DNA from: Rutidosis leptorrhynchoides
Lineage: Eukaryota > Streptophyta > Magnoliopsida > Asterales > Asteraceae
NCBI RefSeq assembly: GCF_046630445.1
Contig: NC_092338.1
Location: forward strand, 8,450,501 to 8,514,500
DNA: 64,000 nucleotides
Direction of reading: 5' to 3'
In this document: positions 33,714 to 46,387 of the stretch, one piece after another
Layout of the letters: each line of letters begins with the position of its first letter
How positions within the stretch are numbered: the stretch's first letter is position 1
Position numbers and translations under genes: made by a program
Notes under the pieces: generated by a model
The model's database searches: none
What the model saw: only the letters and a program-made list of their open reading frames with translations
Told to the model about the DNA's origin: nothing

Positions 33714-34097
33714 ATGATTTCAGATAAGAATGCTTATGAAAATATCTTCAGAAATATCGAGGATATTTATAATAAAAGATACGATGATATCTTAGAATTT
33801 CTAATATCGAAGAATGATGAAGAAGATTTGTTCGTAACGGATTTTGAGTTAGTAGCAAGGTATTCGTTAATGACTTCAGCAGATACTGAATCATTTGTAT
33901 TCTTTGAAGGCAGGTTTAGTCTTTGTGATTTATCCACGGCCCTCCTTCATACTTTGCTCAATCCGTTTTCCAGTTTCAAACCTTCTCTTTTTCTCAGCTT
34001 TACCACCATACTATTCTTTATCATCAAACTTTTGACTGTTAAGGTCGTTTACAGTTTTTGCTGCTTCATCAGCATTGTTCCAATTTCAGAGAACTAG
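33714..34097 (+). other. Second antisense reading frame in E, weak conservation
   Basis: A 127-codon frame, repeated in all units (35885, 38056, 40227, 42398). Its first about 32 residues (ISDKNAYENIFRNIEDIYNK onward, RYDDILEFL) have a counterpart in element A (reverse strand near 7235-7140: ISDKNSYENIFRNMEDICNE), but there the frame has no ATG and soon diverges and stops. This may be the trace of an older gene or chance. I do not claim a protein. Confidence 0.25.
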
Positions 34098-35125
34098 TTT
34101 CATAGTTTGGGGTGTTTTTCGAAAACTTCACATTCAAAGTATGTAATTCGAGGAGGTAGACGTTATATGTACACATATAACTGTTGGCGTAGACGTGCTG
34201 CAAGATTTCAAAATTTTACTGTAGCAATTCACTGTAGCAAAGTCAATTTCACTGTAGCAAATAGTGATTTTCGAAAACACTGTAGCATTTTGAGTAATGT
34301 GGCAATTTGAAAACACTGTAACAAATTAGTGTTTAACTGGTTCATCTTAAACGCTTTAGTTAACTTATCTAAATATCAATCGAATCAATAAACGAATGTT
34401 ACTATCGTTTACTAAATAACTTGAAATCATATATATTCAAATAGATATATAAACCAATAAGTTTAATGTATGGTATCATGCAATTAAAACTTTGTTACGT
34501 TTTCAAGTTATAGTATATATATGTATCTATTTACATATAATGGTTCGCGAATCGTTGAGAACAACCGAAGGGTAATTGAATAGTTCAAAATTTTGAGATT
34601 CAACTTCATAGGCTTTGCTTATCGTGTCGAAATCATTAATCATTTAAGATTAAGTTTAAATTTAGTCAAAATTTCCGGGTCATCACAGTACCTACCCGTT
34701 AAAGAAATTTCGTCCCGAAATTTGAGTGAGGTCGTCATGGCTAACAATAAAAATGTTTTCATGCCGTATATGTGTAGATAAATAGAGTTTTATCACCGTT
34801 AAATAATATGGATAAAACAATCCGATTTTTCGAAGCGTATGAGAGAAGTTATCGTAAAAGAGTGAAATGAAGAATAGAGATTCGTCTTAACTCTTGACGT
34901 ATTAACGATTGATTTCCATAATTTAAGGAATAGAAAATCTTCATAATCTAAATAAGATTTGATTCTTCGGAATTTAAGGAAATTAAGATTTCTTTTGATT
35001 AAATGCGTAATTTGCTTCGATTGCTATGTTTGATATTTCGCTATAAATTGACCTCTTCCGTTTCATTATTTTCATCACTCTTACATCTTCTTCCTCATTT
35101 CCTATTTTCAAAAGATTGTAAAAAA

Positions 35126-35299
35126 ATGCTTCATCCAGTTCTGATTCTTGATATACTCCTAACTTTCATATCTGTCATTCTTCTTTTTCATCTACCACCG
35201 GAGGAAGTTATTTTCTTCTACCATTACCTTGGGGTTATAGTATTTTTCATTCTCCCGTGTCTTTATATTGCTATACGCATTGATATACACGGTTTGTAA
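35126..35299 (+). CDS. Antisense hydrophobic ORF, E unit 2
   Basis: Identical to the unit 1 copy, including the C in the ACT TTC codon pair. Confidence 0.4.
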   Translation: MLHPVLILDILLTFISVILLFHLPPEEVIFFYHYLGVIVFFILPCLYIAIRIDIHGL

Positions 35300-37296
35300 T
35301 TTCTGGATAGTTGTTGGGTTTTATATCTTCCCTTATATTTCGATGTCTCTGCTTCTGTCTTTCCATAATTATTGACATCCACAGTTAATACTCTCTCCAA
35401 TTTACTTATATATACTCTCATTGATATTTTGAAGCTTCATGCTTTTGTTTTATCTTCCCGACTTTAAATCAAGCGAATAATGGTCCAGAATTCGTAGGTA
35501 TACATTTCAGAATGAACATAGTTAATGTTCTAAGAAGGTAATCGTAATGGCACGATCTTGATTTGTCAAATTACCAGAATATCCGGAAAAGACCAAATCA
35601 TCAAGAAAATATTTTCTTGATATGTTTAGAGGTTAAATAGAATAAAAGAGTTATGTAACATGGTTCATTATGAGGGTGGGATCTGTGAACCTTTATCACG
35701 TTCCATTAGAAACTCAGCATGACTTACTGTAATATAATCACGTTGATCAAGTGTCATTATATTATACTAACTCATGCTTCAGTTCCCAACACTACTTCAA
35801 AAACATCCATTTTTCAAAATTTTCAGAAATTAGAAACTAAAATAGTTTCTTTTATGATGTAATACAGATAGCGCGAAGAGATGAATGATTTCAGATAAGA
35901 ATGCTTATGAAAATATCTTCAGAAATATCGAGGATATTTATAATAAAAGATACGATGATATCTTAGAATTTCTAATATCGAAGAATGATGAAGAAGATTT
36001 GTTCGTAACGGATTTTGAGTTAGTAGCAAGGTATTCGTTAATGACTTCAGCAGATACTGAATCATTTGTATTCTTTGAAGGCAGGTTTAGTCTTTGTGAT
36101 TTATCCACGGCCCTCCTTCATACTTTGCTCAATCCGTTTTCCAGTTTCAAACCTTCTCTTTTTCTCAGCTTTACCACCATACTATTCTTTATCATCAAAC
36201 TTTTGACTGTTAAGGTCGTTTACAGTTTTTGCTGCTTCATCAGCATTGTTCCAATTTCAGAGAACTAGTTTCATAGTTTGGGGTGTTTTTCGAAAACTTC
36301 ACATTCAAAGTATGTAATTCGAGGAGGTAGACGTTATATGTACACATATAACTGTTGGCGTAGACGTGCTGCAAGATTTCAAAATTTTACTGTAGCAATT
36401 CACTGTAGCAAAGTCAATTTCACTGTAGCAAATAGTGATTTTCGAAAACACTGTAGCATTTTGAGTAATGTGGCAATTTGAAAACACTGTAACAAATTAG
36501 TGTTTAACTGGTTCATCTTAAACGCTTTAGTTAACTTATCTAAATATCAATCGAATCAATAAACGAATGTTACTATCGTTTACTAAATAACTTGAAATCA
36601 TATATATTCAAATAGATATATAAACCAATAAGTTTAATGTATGGTATCATGCAATTAAAACTTTGTTACGTTTTCAAGTTATAGTATATATATGTATCTA
36701 TTTACATATAATGGTTCGCGAATCGTTGAGAACAACCGAAGGGTAATTGAATAGTTCAAAATTTTGAGATTCAACTTCATAGGCTTTGCTTATCGTGTCG
36801 AAATCATTAATCATTTAAGATTAAGTTTAAATTTAGTCAAAATTTCCGGGTCATCACAGTACCTACCCGTTAAAGAAATTTCGTCCCGAAATTTGAGTGA
36901 GGTCGTCATGGCTAACAATAAAAATGTTTTCATGCCGTATATGTGTAGATAAATAGAGTTTTATCACCGTTAAATAATATGGATAAAACAATCCGATTTT
37001 TCGAAGCGTATGAGAGAAGTTATCGTAAAAGAGTGAAATGAAGAATAGAGATTCGTCTTAACTCTTGACGTATTAACGATTGATTTCCATAATTTAAGGA
37101 ATAGAAAATCTTCATAATCTAAATAAGATTTGATTCTTCGGAATTTAAGGAAATTAAGATTTCTTTTGATTAAATGCGTAATTTGCTTCGATTGCTATGT
37201 TTGATATTTCGCTATAAATTGACCTCTTCCGTTTCATTATTTTCATCACTCTTACATCTTCTTCCTCATTTCCTATTTTCAAAAGATTGTAAAAAA

Positions 37297-37470
37297 ATGC
37301 TTCATCCAGTTCTGATTCTTGATATACTCCTAACTTTTATATCTGTCATTCTTCTTTTTCATCTACCACCGGAGGAAGTTATTTTCTTCTACCATTACCT
37401 TGGGGTTATAGTATTTTTCATTCTCCCGTGTCTTTATATTGCTATACGCATTGATATACACGGTTTGTAA
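37297..37470 (+). CDS. Antisense hydrophobic ORF, E unit 3
   Basis: Same protein; the Phe codon is TTT instead of TTC, a silent change that marks units 3 to 5. Confidence 0.4.
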   Translation: MLHPVLILDILLTFISVILLFHLPPEEVIFFYHYLGVIVFFILPCLYIAIRIDIHGL

Positions 37471-39467
37471 TTTCTGGATAGTTGTTGGGTTTTATATCTT
37501 CCCTTATATTTCGATGTCTCTGCTTCTGTCTTTCCATAATTATTGACATCCACAGTTAATACTCTCTCCAATTTACTTATATATACTCTCATTGATATTT
37601 TGAAGCTTCATGCTTTTGTTTTATCTTCCCGACTTTAAATCAAGCGAATAATGGTCCAGAATTCGTAGGTATACATTTCAGAATGAACATAGTTAATGTT
37701 CTAAGAAGGTAATCGTAATGGCACGATCTTGATTTGTCAAATTACCAGAATATCCGGAAAAGACCAAATCATCAAGAAAATATTTTCTTGATATGTTTAG
37801 AGGTTAAATAGAATAAAAGAGTTATGTAACATGGTTCATTATGAGGGTGGGATCTGTGAACCTTTATCACGTTCCATTAGAAACTCAGCATGACTTACTG
37901 TAATATAATCACGTTGATCAAGTGTCATTATATTATACTAACTCATGCTTCAGTTCCCAACACTACTTCAAAAACATCCATTTTTCAAAATTTTCAGAAA
38001 TTAGAAACTAAAATAGTTTCTTTTATGATGTAATACAGATAGCGCGAAGAGATGAATGATTTCAGATAAGAATGCTTATGAAAATATCTTCAGAAATATC
38101 GAGGATATTTATAATAAAAGATACGATGATATCTTAGAATTTCTAATATCGAAGAATGATGAAGAAGATTTGTTCGTAACGGATTTTGAGTTAGTAGCAA
38201 GGTATTCGTTAATGACTTCAGCAGATACTGAATCATTTGTATTCTTTGAAGGCAGGTTTAGTCTTTGTGATTTATCCACGGCCCTCCTTCATACTTTGCT
38301 CAATCCGTTTTCCAGTTTCAAACCTTCTCTTTTTCTCAGCTTTACCACCATACTATTCTTTATCATCAAACTTTTGACTGTTAAGGTCGTTTACAGTTTT
38401 TGCTGCTTCATCAGCATTGTTCCAATTTCAGAGAACTAGTTTCATAGTTTGGGGTGTTTTTCGAAAACTTCACATTCAAAGTATGTAATTCGAGGAGGTA
38501 GACGTTATATGTACACATATAACTGTTGGCGTAGACGTGCTGCAAGATTTCAAAATTTTACTGTAGCAATTCACTGTAGCAAAGTCAATTTCACTGTAGC
38601 AAATAGTGATTTTCGAAAACACTGTAGCATTTTGAGTAATGTGGCAATTTGAAAACACTGTAACAAATTAGTGTTTAACTGGTTCATCTTAAACGCTTTA
38701 GTTAACTTATCTAAATATCAATCGAATCAATAAACGAATGTTACTATCGTTTACTAAATAACTTGAAATCATATATATTCAAATAGATATATAAACCAAT
38801 AAGTTTAATGTATGGTATCATGCAATTAAAACTTTGTTACGTTTTCAAGTTATAGTATATATATGTATCTATTTACATATAATGGTTCGCGAATCGTTGA
38901 GAACAACCGAAGGGTAATTGAATAGTTCAAAATTTTGAGATTCAACTTCATAGGCTTTGCTTATCGTGTCGAAATCATTAATCATTTAAGATTAAGTTTA
39001 AATTTAGTCAAAATTTCCGGGTCATCACAGTACCTACCCGTTAAAGAAATTTCGTCCCGAAATTTGAGTGAGGTCGTCATGGCTAACAATAAAAATGTTT
39101 TCATGCCGTATATGTGTAGATAAATAGAGTTTTATCACCGTTAAATAATATGGATAAAACAATCCGATTTTTCGAAGCGTATGAGAGAAGTTATCGTAAA
39201 AGAGTGAAATGAAGAATAGAGATTCGTCTTAACTCTTGACGTATTAACGATTGATTTCCATAATTTAAGGAATAGAAAATCTTCATAATCTAAATAAGAT
39301 TTGATTCTTCGGAATTTAAGGAAATTAAGATTTCTTTTGATTAAATGCGTAATTTGCTTCGATTGCTATGTTTGATATTTCGCTATAAATTGACCTCTTC
39401 CGTTTCATTATTTTCATCACTCTTACATCTTCTTCCTCATTTCCTATTTTCAAAAGATTGTAAAAAA

Positions 39468-39641
39468 ATGCTTCATCCAGTTCTGATTCTTGATATACTC
39501 CTAACTTTTATATCTGTCATTCTTCTTTTTCATCTACCACCGGAGGAAGTTATTTTCTTCTACCATTACCTTGGGGTTATAGTATTTTTCATTCTCCCGT
39601 GTCTTTATATTGCTATACGCATTGATATACACGGTTTGTAA
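39468..39641 (+). CDS. Antisense hydrophobic ORF, E unit 4
   Basis: Same as the unit 3 copy. Confidence 0.4.
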   Translation: MLHPVLILDILLTFISVILLFHLPPEEVIFFYHYLGVIVFFILPCLYIAIRIDIHGL

Positions 39642-41638
39642 TTTCTGGATAGTTGTTGGGTTTTATATCTTCCCTTATATTTCGATGTCTCTGCTTCTGT
39701 CTTTCCATAATTATTGACATCCACAGTTAATACTCTCTCCAATTTACTTATATATACTCTCATTGATATTTTGAAGCTTCATGCTTTTGTTTTATCTTCC
39801 CGACTTTAAATCAAGCGAATAATGGTCCAGAATTCGTAGGTATACATTTCAGAATGAACATAGTTAATGTTCTAAGAAGGTAATCGTAATGGCACGATCT
39901 TGATTTGTCAAATTACCAGAATATCCGGAAAAGACCAAATCATCAAGAAAATATTTTCTTGATATGTTTAGAGGTTAAATAGAATAAAAGAGTTATGTAA
40001 CATGGTTCATTATGAGGGTGGGATCTGTGAACCTTTATCACGTTCCATTAGAAACTCAGCATGACTTACTGTAATATAATCACGTTGATCAAGTGTCATT
40101 ATATTATACTAACTCATGCTTCAGTTCCCAACACTACTTCAAAAACATCCATTTTTCAAAATTTTCAGAAATTAGAAACTAAAATAGTTTCTTTTATGAT
40201 GTAATACAGATAGCGCGAAGAGATGAATGATTTCAGATAAGAATGCTTATGAAAATATCTTCAGAAATATCGAGGATATTTATAATAAAAGATACGATGA
40301 TATCTTAGAATTTCTAATATCGAAGAATGATGAAGAAGATTTGTTCGTAACGGATTTTGAGTTAGTAGCAAGGTATTCGTTAATGACTTCAGCAGATACT
40401 GAATCATTTGTATTCTTTGAAGGCAGGTTTAGTCTTTGTGATTTATCCACGGCCCTCCTTCATACTTTGCTCAATCCGTTTTCCAGTTTCAAACCTTCTC
40501 TTTTTCTCAGCTTTACCACCATACTATTCTTTATCATCAAACTTTTGACTGTTAAGGTCGTTTACAGTTTTTGCTGCTTCATCAGCATTGTTCCAATTTC
40601 AGAGAACTAGTTTCATAGTTTGGGGTGTTTTTCGAAAACTTCACATTCAAAGTATGTAATTCGAGGAGGTAGACGTTATATGTACACATATAACTGTTGG
40701 CGTAGACGTGCTGCAAGATTTCAAAATTTTACTGTAGCAATTCACTGTAGCAAAGTCAATTTCAATGTAGCAAATAGTGATTTTCGAAAACACTGTAGCA
40801 TTTTGAGTAATGTGGCAATTTGAAAACACTGTAACAAATTAGTGTTTAACTGGTTCATCTTAAACGCTTTAGTTAACTTATCTAAATATCAATCGAATCA
40901 ATAAACGAATGTTACTATCGTTTACTAAATAACTTGAAATCATATATATTCAAATAGATATATAAACCAATAAGTTTAATGTATGGTATCATGCAATTAA
41001 AACTTTGTTACGTTTTCAAGTTATAGTATATATATGTATCTATTTACATATAATGGTTCGCGAATCGTTGAGAACAACCGAAGGGTAATTGAATAGTTCA
41101 AAATTTTGAGATTCAACTTCATAGGCTTTGCTTATCGTGTCGAAATCATTAATCATTTAAGATTAAGTTTAAATTTAGTCGAAATTTCCGGGTCATCACA
41201 GTACCTACCCGTTAAAGAAATTTCGTCCCGAAATTTGAGTGAGGTCGTCATGGCTAACAATAAAAATGTTTTCATGCCGTATATGTGTAGATAAATAGAG
41301 TTTTATCACCGTTAAATAATATGGATAAAACAATCCGATTTTTCGAAGCGTATGAGAGAAGTTATCGTAAAAGAGTGAAATGAAGAATAGAGATTCGTCT
41401 TAACTCTTGACGTATTAACGATTGATTTCCATAATTTAAGGAATAGAAAATCTTCATAATCTAAATAAGATTTGATTCTTCGGAATTTAAGGAAATTAAG
41501 ATTTCTTTTGATTAAATGCGTAATTTGCTTCGATTGCTATGTTTGATATTTCGCTATAAATTGACCTCTTCCGTTTCATTATTTTCATCACTCTTACATC
41601 TTCTTCCTCATTTCCTATTTTCAAAAGATTGTAAAAAA

Positions 41639-41812
41639 ATGCTTCATCCAGTTCTGATTCTTGATATACTCCTAACTTTTATATCTGTCATTCTTCTTTT
41701 TCATCTACCACCGGAGGAAGTTATTTTCTTCTACCATTACCTTGGGGTTATAGTATTTTTCATTCTCCCGTGTCTTTATATTGCTATACGCATTGATATA
41801 CACGGTTTGTAA
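41639..41812 (+). CDS. Antisense hydrophobic ORF, E unit 5
   Basis: Same as the unit 3 copy. It is the copy nearest to E's 5' terminus. Confidence 0.4.
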   Translation: MLHPVLILDILLTFISVILLFHLPPEEVIFFYHYLGVIVFFILPCLYIAIRIDIHGL

Positions 41813-43376
41813 TTTCTGGATAGTTGTTGGGTTTTATATCTTCCCTTATATTTCGATGTCTCTGCTTCTGTCTTTCCATAATTATTGACATCCACAGTTA
41901 ATACTCTCTCCAATTTACTTATATATACTCTCATTGATATTTTGAAGCTTCATGCTTTTGTTTTATCTTCCCGACTTTAAATCAAGCGAATAATGGTCCA
42001 GAATTCGTAGGTATACATTTCAGAATGAACATAGTTAATGTTCTAAGAAGGTAATCGTAATGGCACGATCTTGATTTGTCAAATTACCAGAATATCCGGA
42101 AAAGACCAAATCATCAAGAAAATATTTTCTTGATATGTTTAGAGGTTAAATAGAATAAAAGAGTTATGTAACATGGTTCATTATGAGGGTGGGATCTGTG
42201 AACCTTTATCACGTTCCATTAGAAACTCAGCATGACTTACTGTAATATAATCACGTTGATCAAGTGTCATTATATTATACTAACTCATGCTTCAGTTCCC
42301 AACACTACTTCAAAAACATCCATTTTTCAAAATTTTCAGAAATTAGAAACTAAAATAGTTTCTTTTATGATGTAATACAGATAGCGCGAAGAGATGAATG
42401 ATTTCAGATAAGAATGCTTATGAAAATATCTTCAGAAATATCGAGGATATTTATAATAAAAGATACGATGATATCTTAGAATTTCTAATATCGAAGAATG
42501 ATGAAGAAGATTTGTTCGTAACGGATTTTGAGTTAGTAGCAAGGTATTCGTTAATGACTTCAGCAGATACTGAATCATTTGTATTCTTTGAAGGCAGGTT
42601 TAGTCTTTGTGATTTATCCACGGCCCTCCTTCATACTTTGCTCAATCCGTTTTCCAGTTTCAAACCTTCTCTTTTTCTCAGCTTTACCACCATACTATTC
42701 TTTATCATCAAACTTTTGACTGTTAAGGTCGTTTACAGTTTTTGCTGCTTCATCAGCATTGTTCCAATTTCAGAGAACTAGTTTCATAGTTTGGGGTGTT
42801 TTTCGAAAACTTCACATTCAAAGTATGTAATTCGAGGAGGTAGACGTTATATGTACACATATAACTGTTGGCGTAGACGTGCTGCAAGATTTCAAAATTT
42901 TACTGTAGCAATTCACTGTAGCAAAGTCAATTTCAATGTAGCAAATAGTGATTTTCGAAAACACTGTAGCATTTTGAGTAATGTGGCAATTTGAAAACAC
43001 TGTAACAAATTAGTGTTTAACTGGTTCATCTTAAACGCTTTAGTTAACTTATCTAAATATCAATCGAATCAATAAACGAATGTTACTATCGTTTACTAAA
43101 TAACTTGAAATCATATATATTCAAATAGATATATAAACCAATAAGTTTAATGTATGGTATCATGCAATTAAAACTTTGTTACGTTTTCAAGTTATAGTAT
43201 ATATATGTATCTATTTACATATAATGGTTCGCGAATCGTTGAGAACAACCGAAGGGTAATTGAATAGTTCAAAATTTTGAGATTCAACTTCATAGGCTTT
43301 GCTTATCGTGTCGAAATCATTAATCATTTAAGATTAAGTTTAAATTTAGTCGAAATTTCCGGGTCATCACACAATA

Positions 43377-46352
43377 TCATACAAGCATGGACTCCAAATC
43401 TCGTCCTTATTTAAGTATGCAACAGCGGAAGCTCTTAATAATCACCTGAGAATAAACATGTTTAAAACGTCAACAAAAATGTTGGTGAGTTATAGGTTTA
43501 ACCTATATATATCAAATCATAATAATAGACCACAAGATTTCATATTTCAATACACATCCCATACATAGAGATAAAAGTCATTCATATGGTGAACACCTGG
43601 TAACCGACATTAACAAGATGCATATATAAGAATATCCCCATCATTCCGGGACACCCTTCGAATATGATATAAATTTCGAAGTACTAAAGCATCCGGTACT
43701 TTGGATGGGGTTTGTTAGGCCCAATAGATCTATCTTTAGGATTCGCGTCAATTAGGGTGTCTGTTCCCTAATTCTTAGATTACCAGACTTAATAAAAAGG
43801 GGCATATTCGATTTCGATAATTCAACCATAGAATGTAGTTTCACGTACTTGTGTCTATTTTGTAAATCATTTATAAAACCTGCATGTATTCTCATCTCAA
43901 AAATATTAGATTTTAAAAGTGGGACTATAACTCACTTTCACATATTTTTACTTCGTCGGGAAGTAAGACTTGGCCACTGGTTGATTCACGAACCTATAAC
44001 AATATATACATATATATCAAAGTATGTTCAAAATATATTTACAACACTTTTAATATATTTTGATGTTTTAAGTTTATTAAGTCAGCTGTCCTCGTTAGTA
44101 ACCTACAACTAGTTGTTCACAGTTAGATGTACAGAAATAAATCGATAAATATTATCTTGAATCAATCCACGACCAAGTGTATACGTATCTCAGTATTGAT
44201 CACAACTCAAACTATATATATTTTGGAATCAACCTCAACCCTGTATAGCTAACTCCAACATTCACATATAGAGTGTCTATGGTTGTTCCGAAATATATAT
44301 AGATGTGTCGACATGATAGGTCGAAACATTGTATACGTGTCTATGGTATCTCAAGATTACATAATATACAATACAAGTTGATTAAGTTATGGTTGGAATA
44401 GATTTGTTACCAATTTTCACGTAGCTAAAATGAGAAAAATTATCCAATCTTGTTTTACCCATAACTTCTTCATTTTAAATCCGTTTTGAGTGAATAAAAT
44501 TGCTATGGTTTCATATTGAACTCTATTTTATGAATCTAAATAGAAAAAGTATAGGTTTATAGTCGGAAAAATAAGTTACAAGTCGTTTTTGTAAAGGTAG
44601 TCATTTCAGTCGAAAGAACGACGTCTAGATGACCATTTTAGAAAACATACTTCCACTTTGAGTTTAACCATAATTTTTGGATATAGTTTCATGTTCATAA
44701 TAAAAATCATTTTCTCAGAATAACAACTTTTAAATCAAAGTTTATCATAGTTTTTAATTAACTAACCCAAAACAGCCCGCGGTGTTACTACGACGGCGTA
44801 AATCCGGTTTTACGGTGTTTTTCGTGTTTCCAGGTTTTAAATCATTAAGTTAGCATATCATATAGATATAGAACATGTGTTTAGTTGATTTTAAAAGTCA
44901 AGTTAGAAGGATTAACTTTTGTTTGCGAACAAGTTTAGAATTAACTAAACTATGTTCTAGTGATTACAAGTTTAAACCTTCGAATAAGATAGCTTTATAT
45001 GTATGAATCGAATGATGTTATGAATATCATTACTACCTTAAGTTTCTTGGATAAACCTACTGGAAAAGAGAAAAATGGATCTAGCTTCAATGGATCCTTG
45101 GATGGCTCGAAGTTCTTGAAGCAAAATCATGACACGAAAACAAGTTCAAGTAAGATCATCACTTGAAATAAGATTGTTATAGTTATAGAAATTGAACCAA
45201 AGTTTGAATATGATTATTACCTTGTATTAGAATAATAACCTACTATAAGAAACAAAGATTTCTTGAGGTTGGATGATCACCTTACAAGATTGGAAGTGAG
45301 CTAGCAAACTTGAAAGTATTCTTGATTTTATGAAACTAGAACTTTTGGAATTTATGAAGAACACTTAGAACTTGAAGATAGAACTTGAGAGAGATCAATT
45401 AGATTAAGAAAATTGAAGAATGAAAGTGTTTGTAGGTGTTTTTGGTCGTTGGTGTATGGATTAGATATAAAGGATATGTAATTTTGTTTTCATGTAAATA
45501 AGTCATGAATGATTACTCATATTTTTGTAATTTTATGAGATATTTCATGCTAGTTGCCAAATGATGGTTCCCACATGTGTTAGGTGACTCACATGGGCTG
45601 CTAAGAGCTGATCATTGGAGTATATATACCAATAGTACATACATCTAAAAGCTGTGTATTGTACGAGTACGAATACGGGTGCATACGAGTAGAATTGTTG
45701 ATGAAACTGAACAAGGATGTAATTGTAAGCATTTTTGTTAAGTAGAAGTATTTTGATAAGTGTCTTGAAGTCTTTCAAAAGTGTATGAATACATATTAAA
45801 ACACTACATGTATATACATTTTAACTGAGTCGTTAAGTCATCATTAGTCGTTACATGTAAATGTTGTTTTGAAACCTTTAGGTTAACGATCTTGTTAAAT
45901 GTTGTTAACCCAATGTTTATAATATCAAAAGAGATTTTAAATTATTATATTATCATGATATTATGATGTACGAATATCTCTTAATATGATATATATACAT
46001 TAAATGTCGTTACAACGATAATCATTACATATATGTCTCGTTTCAAAATCATTAAGTTAGTAGTCTTGTTTTTACATATGTAGTTCATTGTTAATATACT
46101 TAATGATATGTTTACTTATCATAATATCATGTTAACTATATATATAACCATATATATGTCATCATATAGTTTTTACAAGTTTTAACGTTCGTGAATCACC
46201 GGTCAACTTGGGTGGTCAATTGTCTATATGAAACCTATTTCAATTAATCAAGTCTTAACAAGTTTGATTGCTTAACATGTTGGAAACATTTAATCATGTA
46301 AATATCAATCTCAATTAATATATATAAATATGGAAAAGTTCGGGTCACTACA
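43377..46352 (-). mobile_element. Element D, 3' LTR, main part
   Basis: Together with 30102-30375 it makes 3,250 bp, against 3,251 bp for the 5' LTR. I count roughly 25-30 differences by eye, below 1%, so D is young. Its inner edge is GGGTCACTACA, next to the GTACCTACCCGTTAAAT block. Confidence 0.93.
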
Positions 46353-46382
46353 GTACCTACCCGTTAAATAAATTTCGTCCCG
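46353..46382 (-). other. Putative polypurine/att block of element D
   Basis: Read on the - strand: GGGACGAAATTTATTTAACG, then GGTAGGTAC, immediately before the LTR TG. Elements A and E have the same block with one change (TTTCTTTAACGGG). Its place makes it the plus-strand primer region. Confidence 0.6.
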
Positions 46383-46387
46383 AAATT

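Larger units (their letters stand above)
30376..43371 (-). mobile_element. Element E, LTR-bounded non-coding element with tandem units
   Basis: The ends are TGTGACGATC on the left and GGGTCATCACA on the right, flanked by CAATA on both sides (30371-30375, 43372-43376). That marks a single integration into D's 3' LTR. Read on the - strand it is: LTR head, internal 3' part, LTR head, internal 3' part and so on (2,171-bp period), finishing with the rest of an LTR at 32750-30376. No primer site, gag or pol is present. The LTR head and internal part are homologous to element A. A simple deletion between 5' LTR and internal region followed by unequal exchange would give this layout. Confidence 0.85.
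32503..43371 (-). repeat. 2,171-bp tandem array of LTR head plus internal 3' end
   Basis: The LTR terminus (GGGTCATCACA) recurs at 34687, 36858, 39029, 41200 and 43371, an exact 2,171-bp step. Each full unit has about 1,700 bp of internal 3' sequence and about 471 bp of LTR head, joined at TTTCAAAA/TTTTACTGTAG. Units at 34688-36858, 36859-39029, 39030-41200 and 41201-43371 are complete. The leftmost lacks 456 bp, so its LTR-head remnant (32503-32750) abuts 32751. The copies are almost identical. I find three variant sites: 32995-type C in the first two units and T in the others; CACTGTAGC versus CAATGTAGC and CAAAATTTCC versus CGAAATTTCC, both changed only in the last two. Confidence 0.95.
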
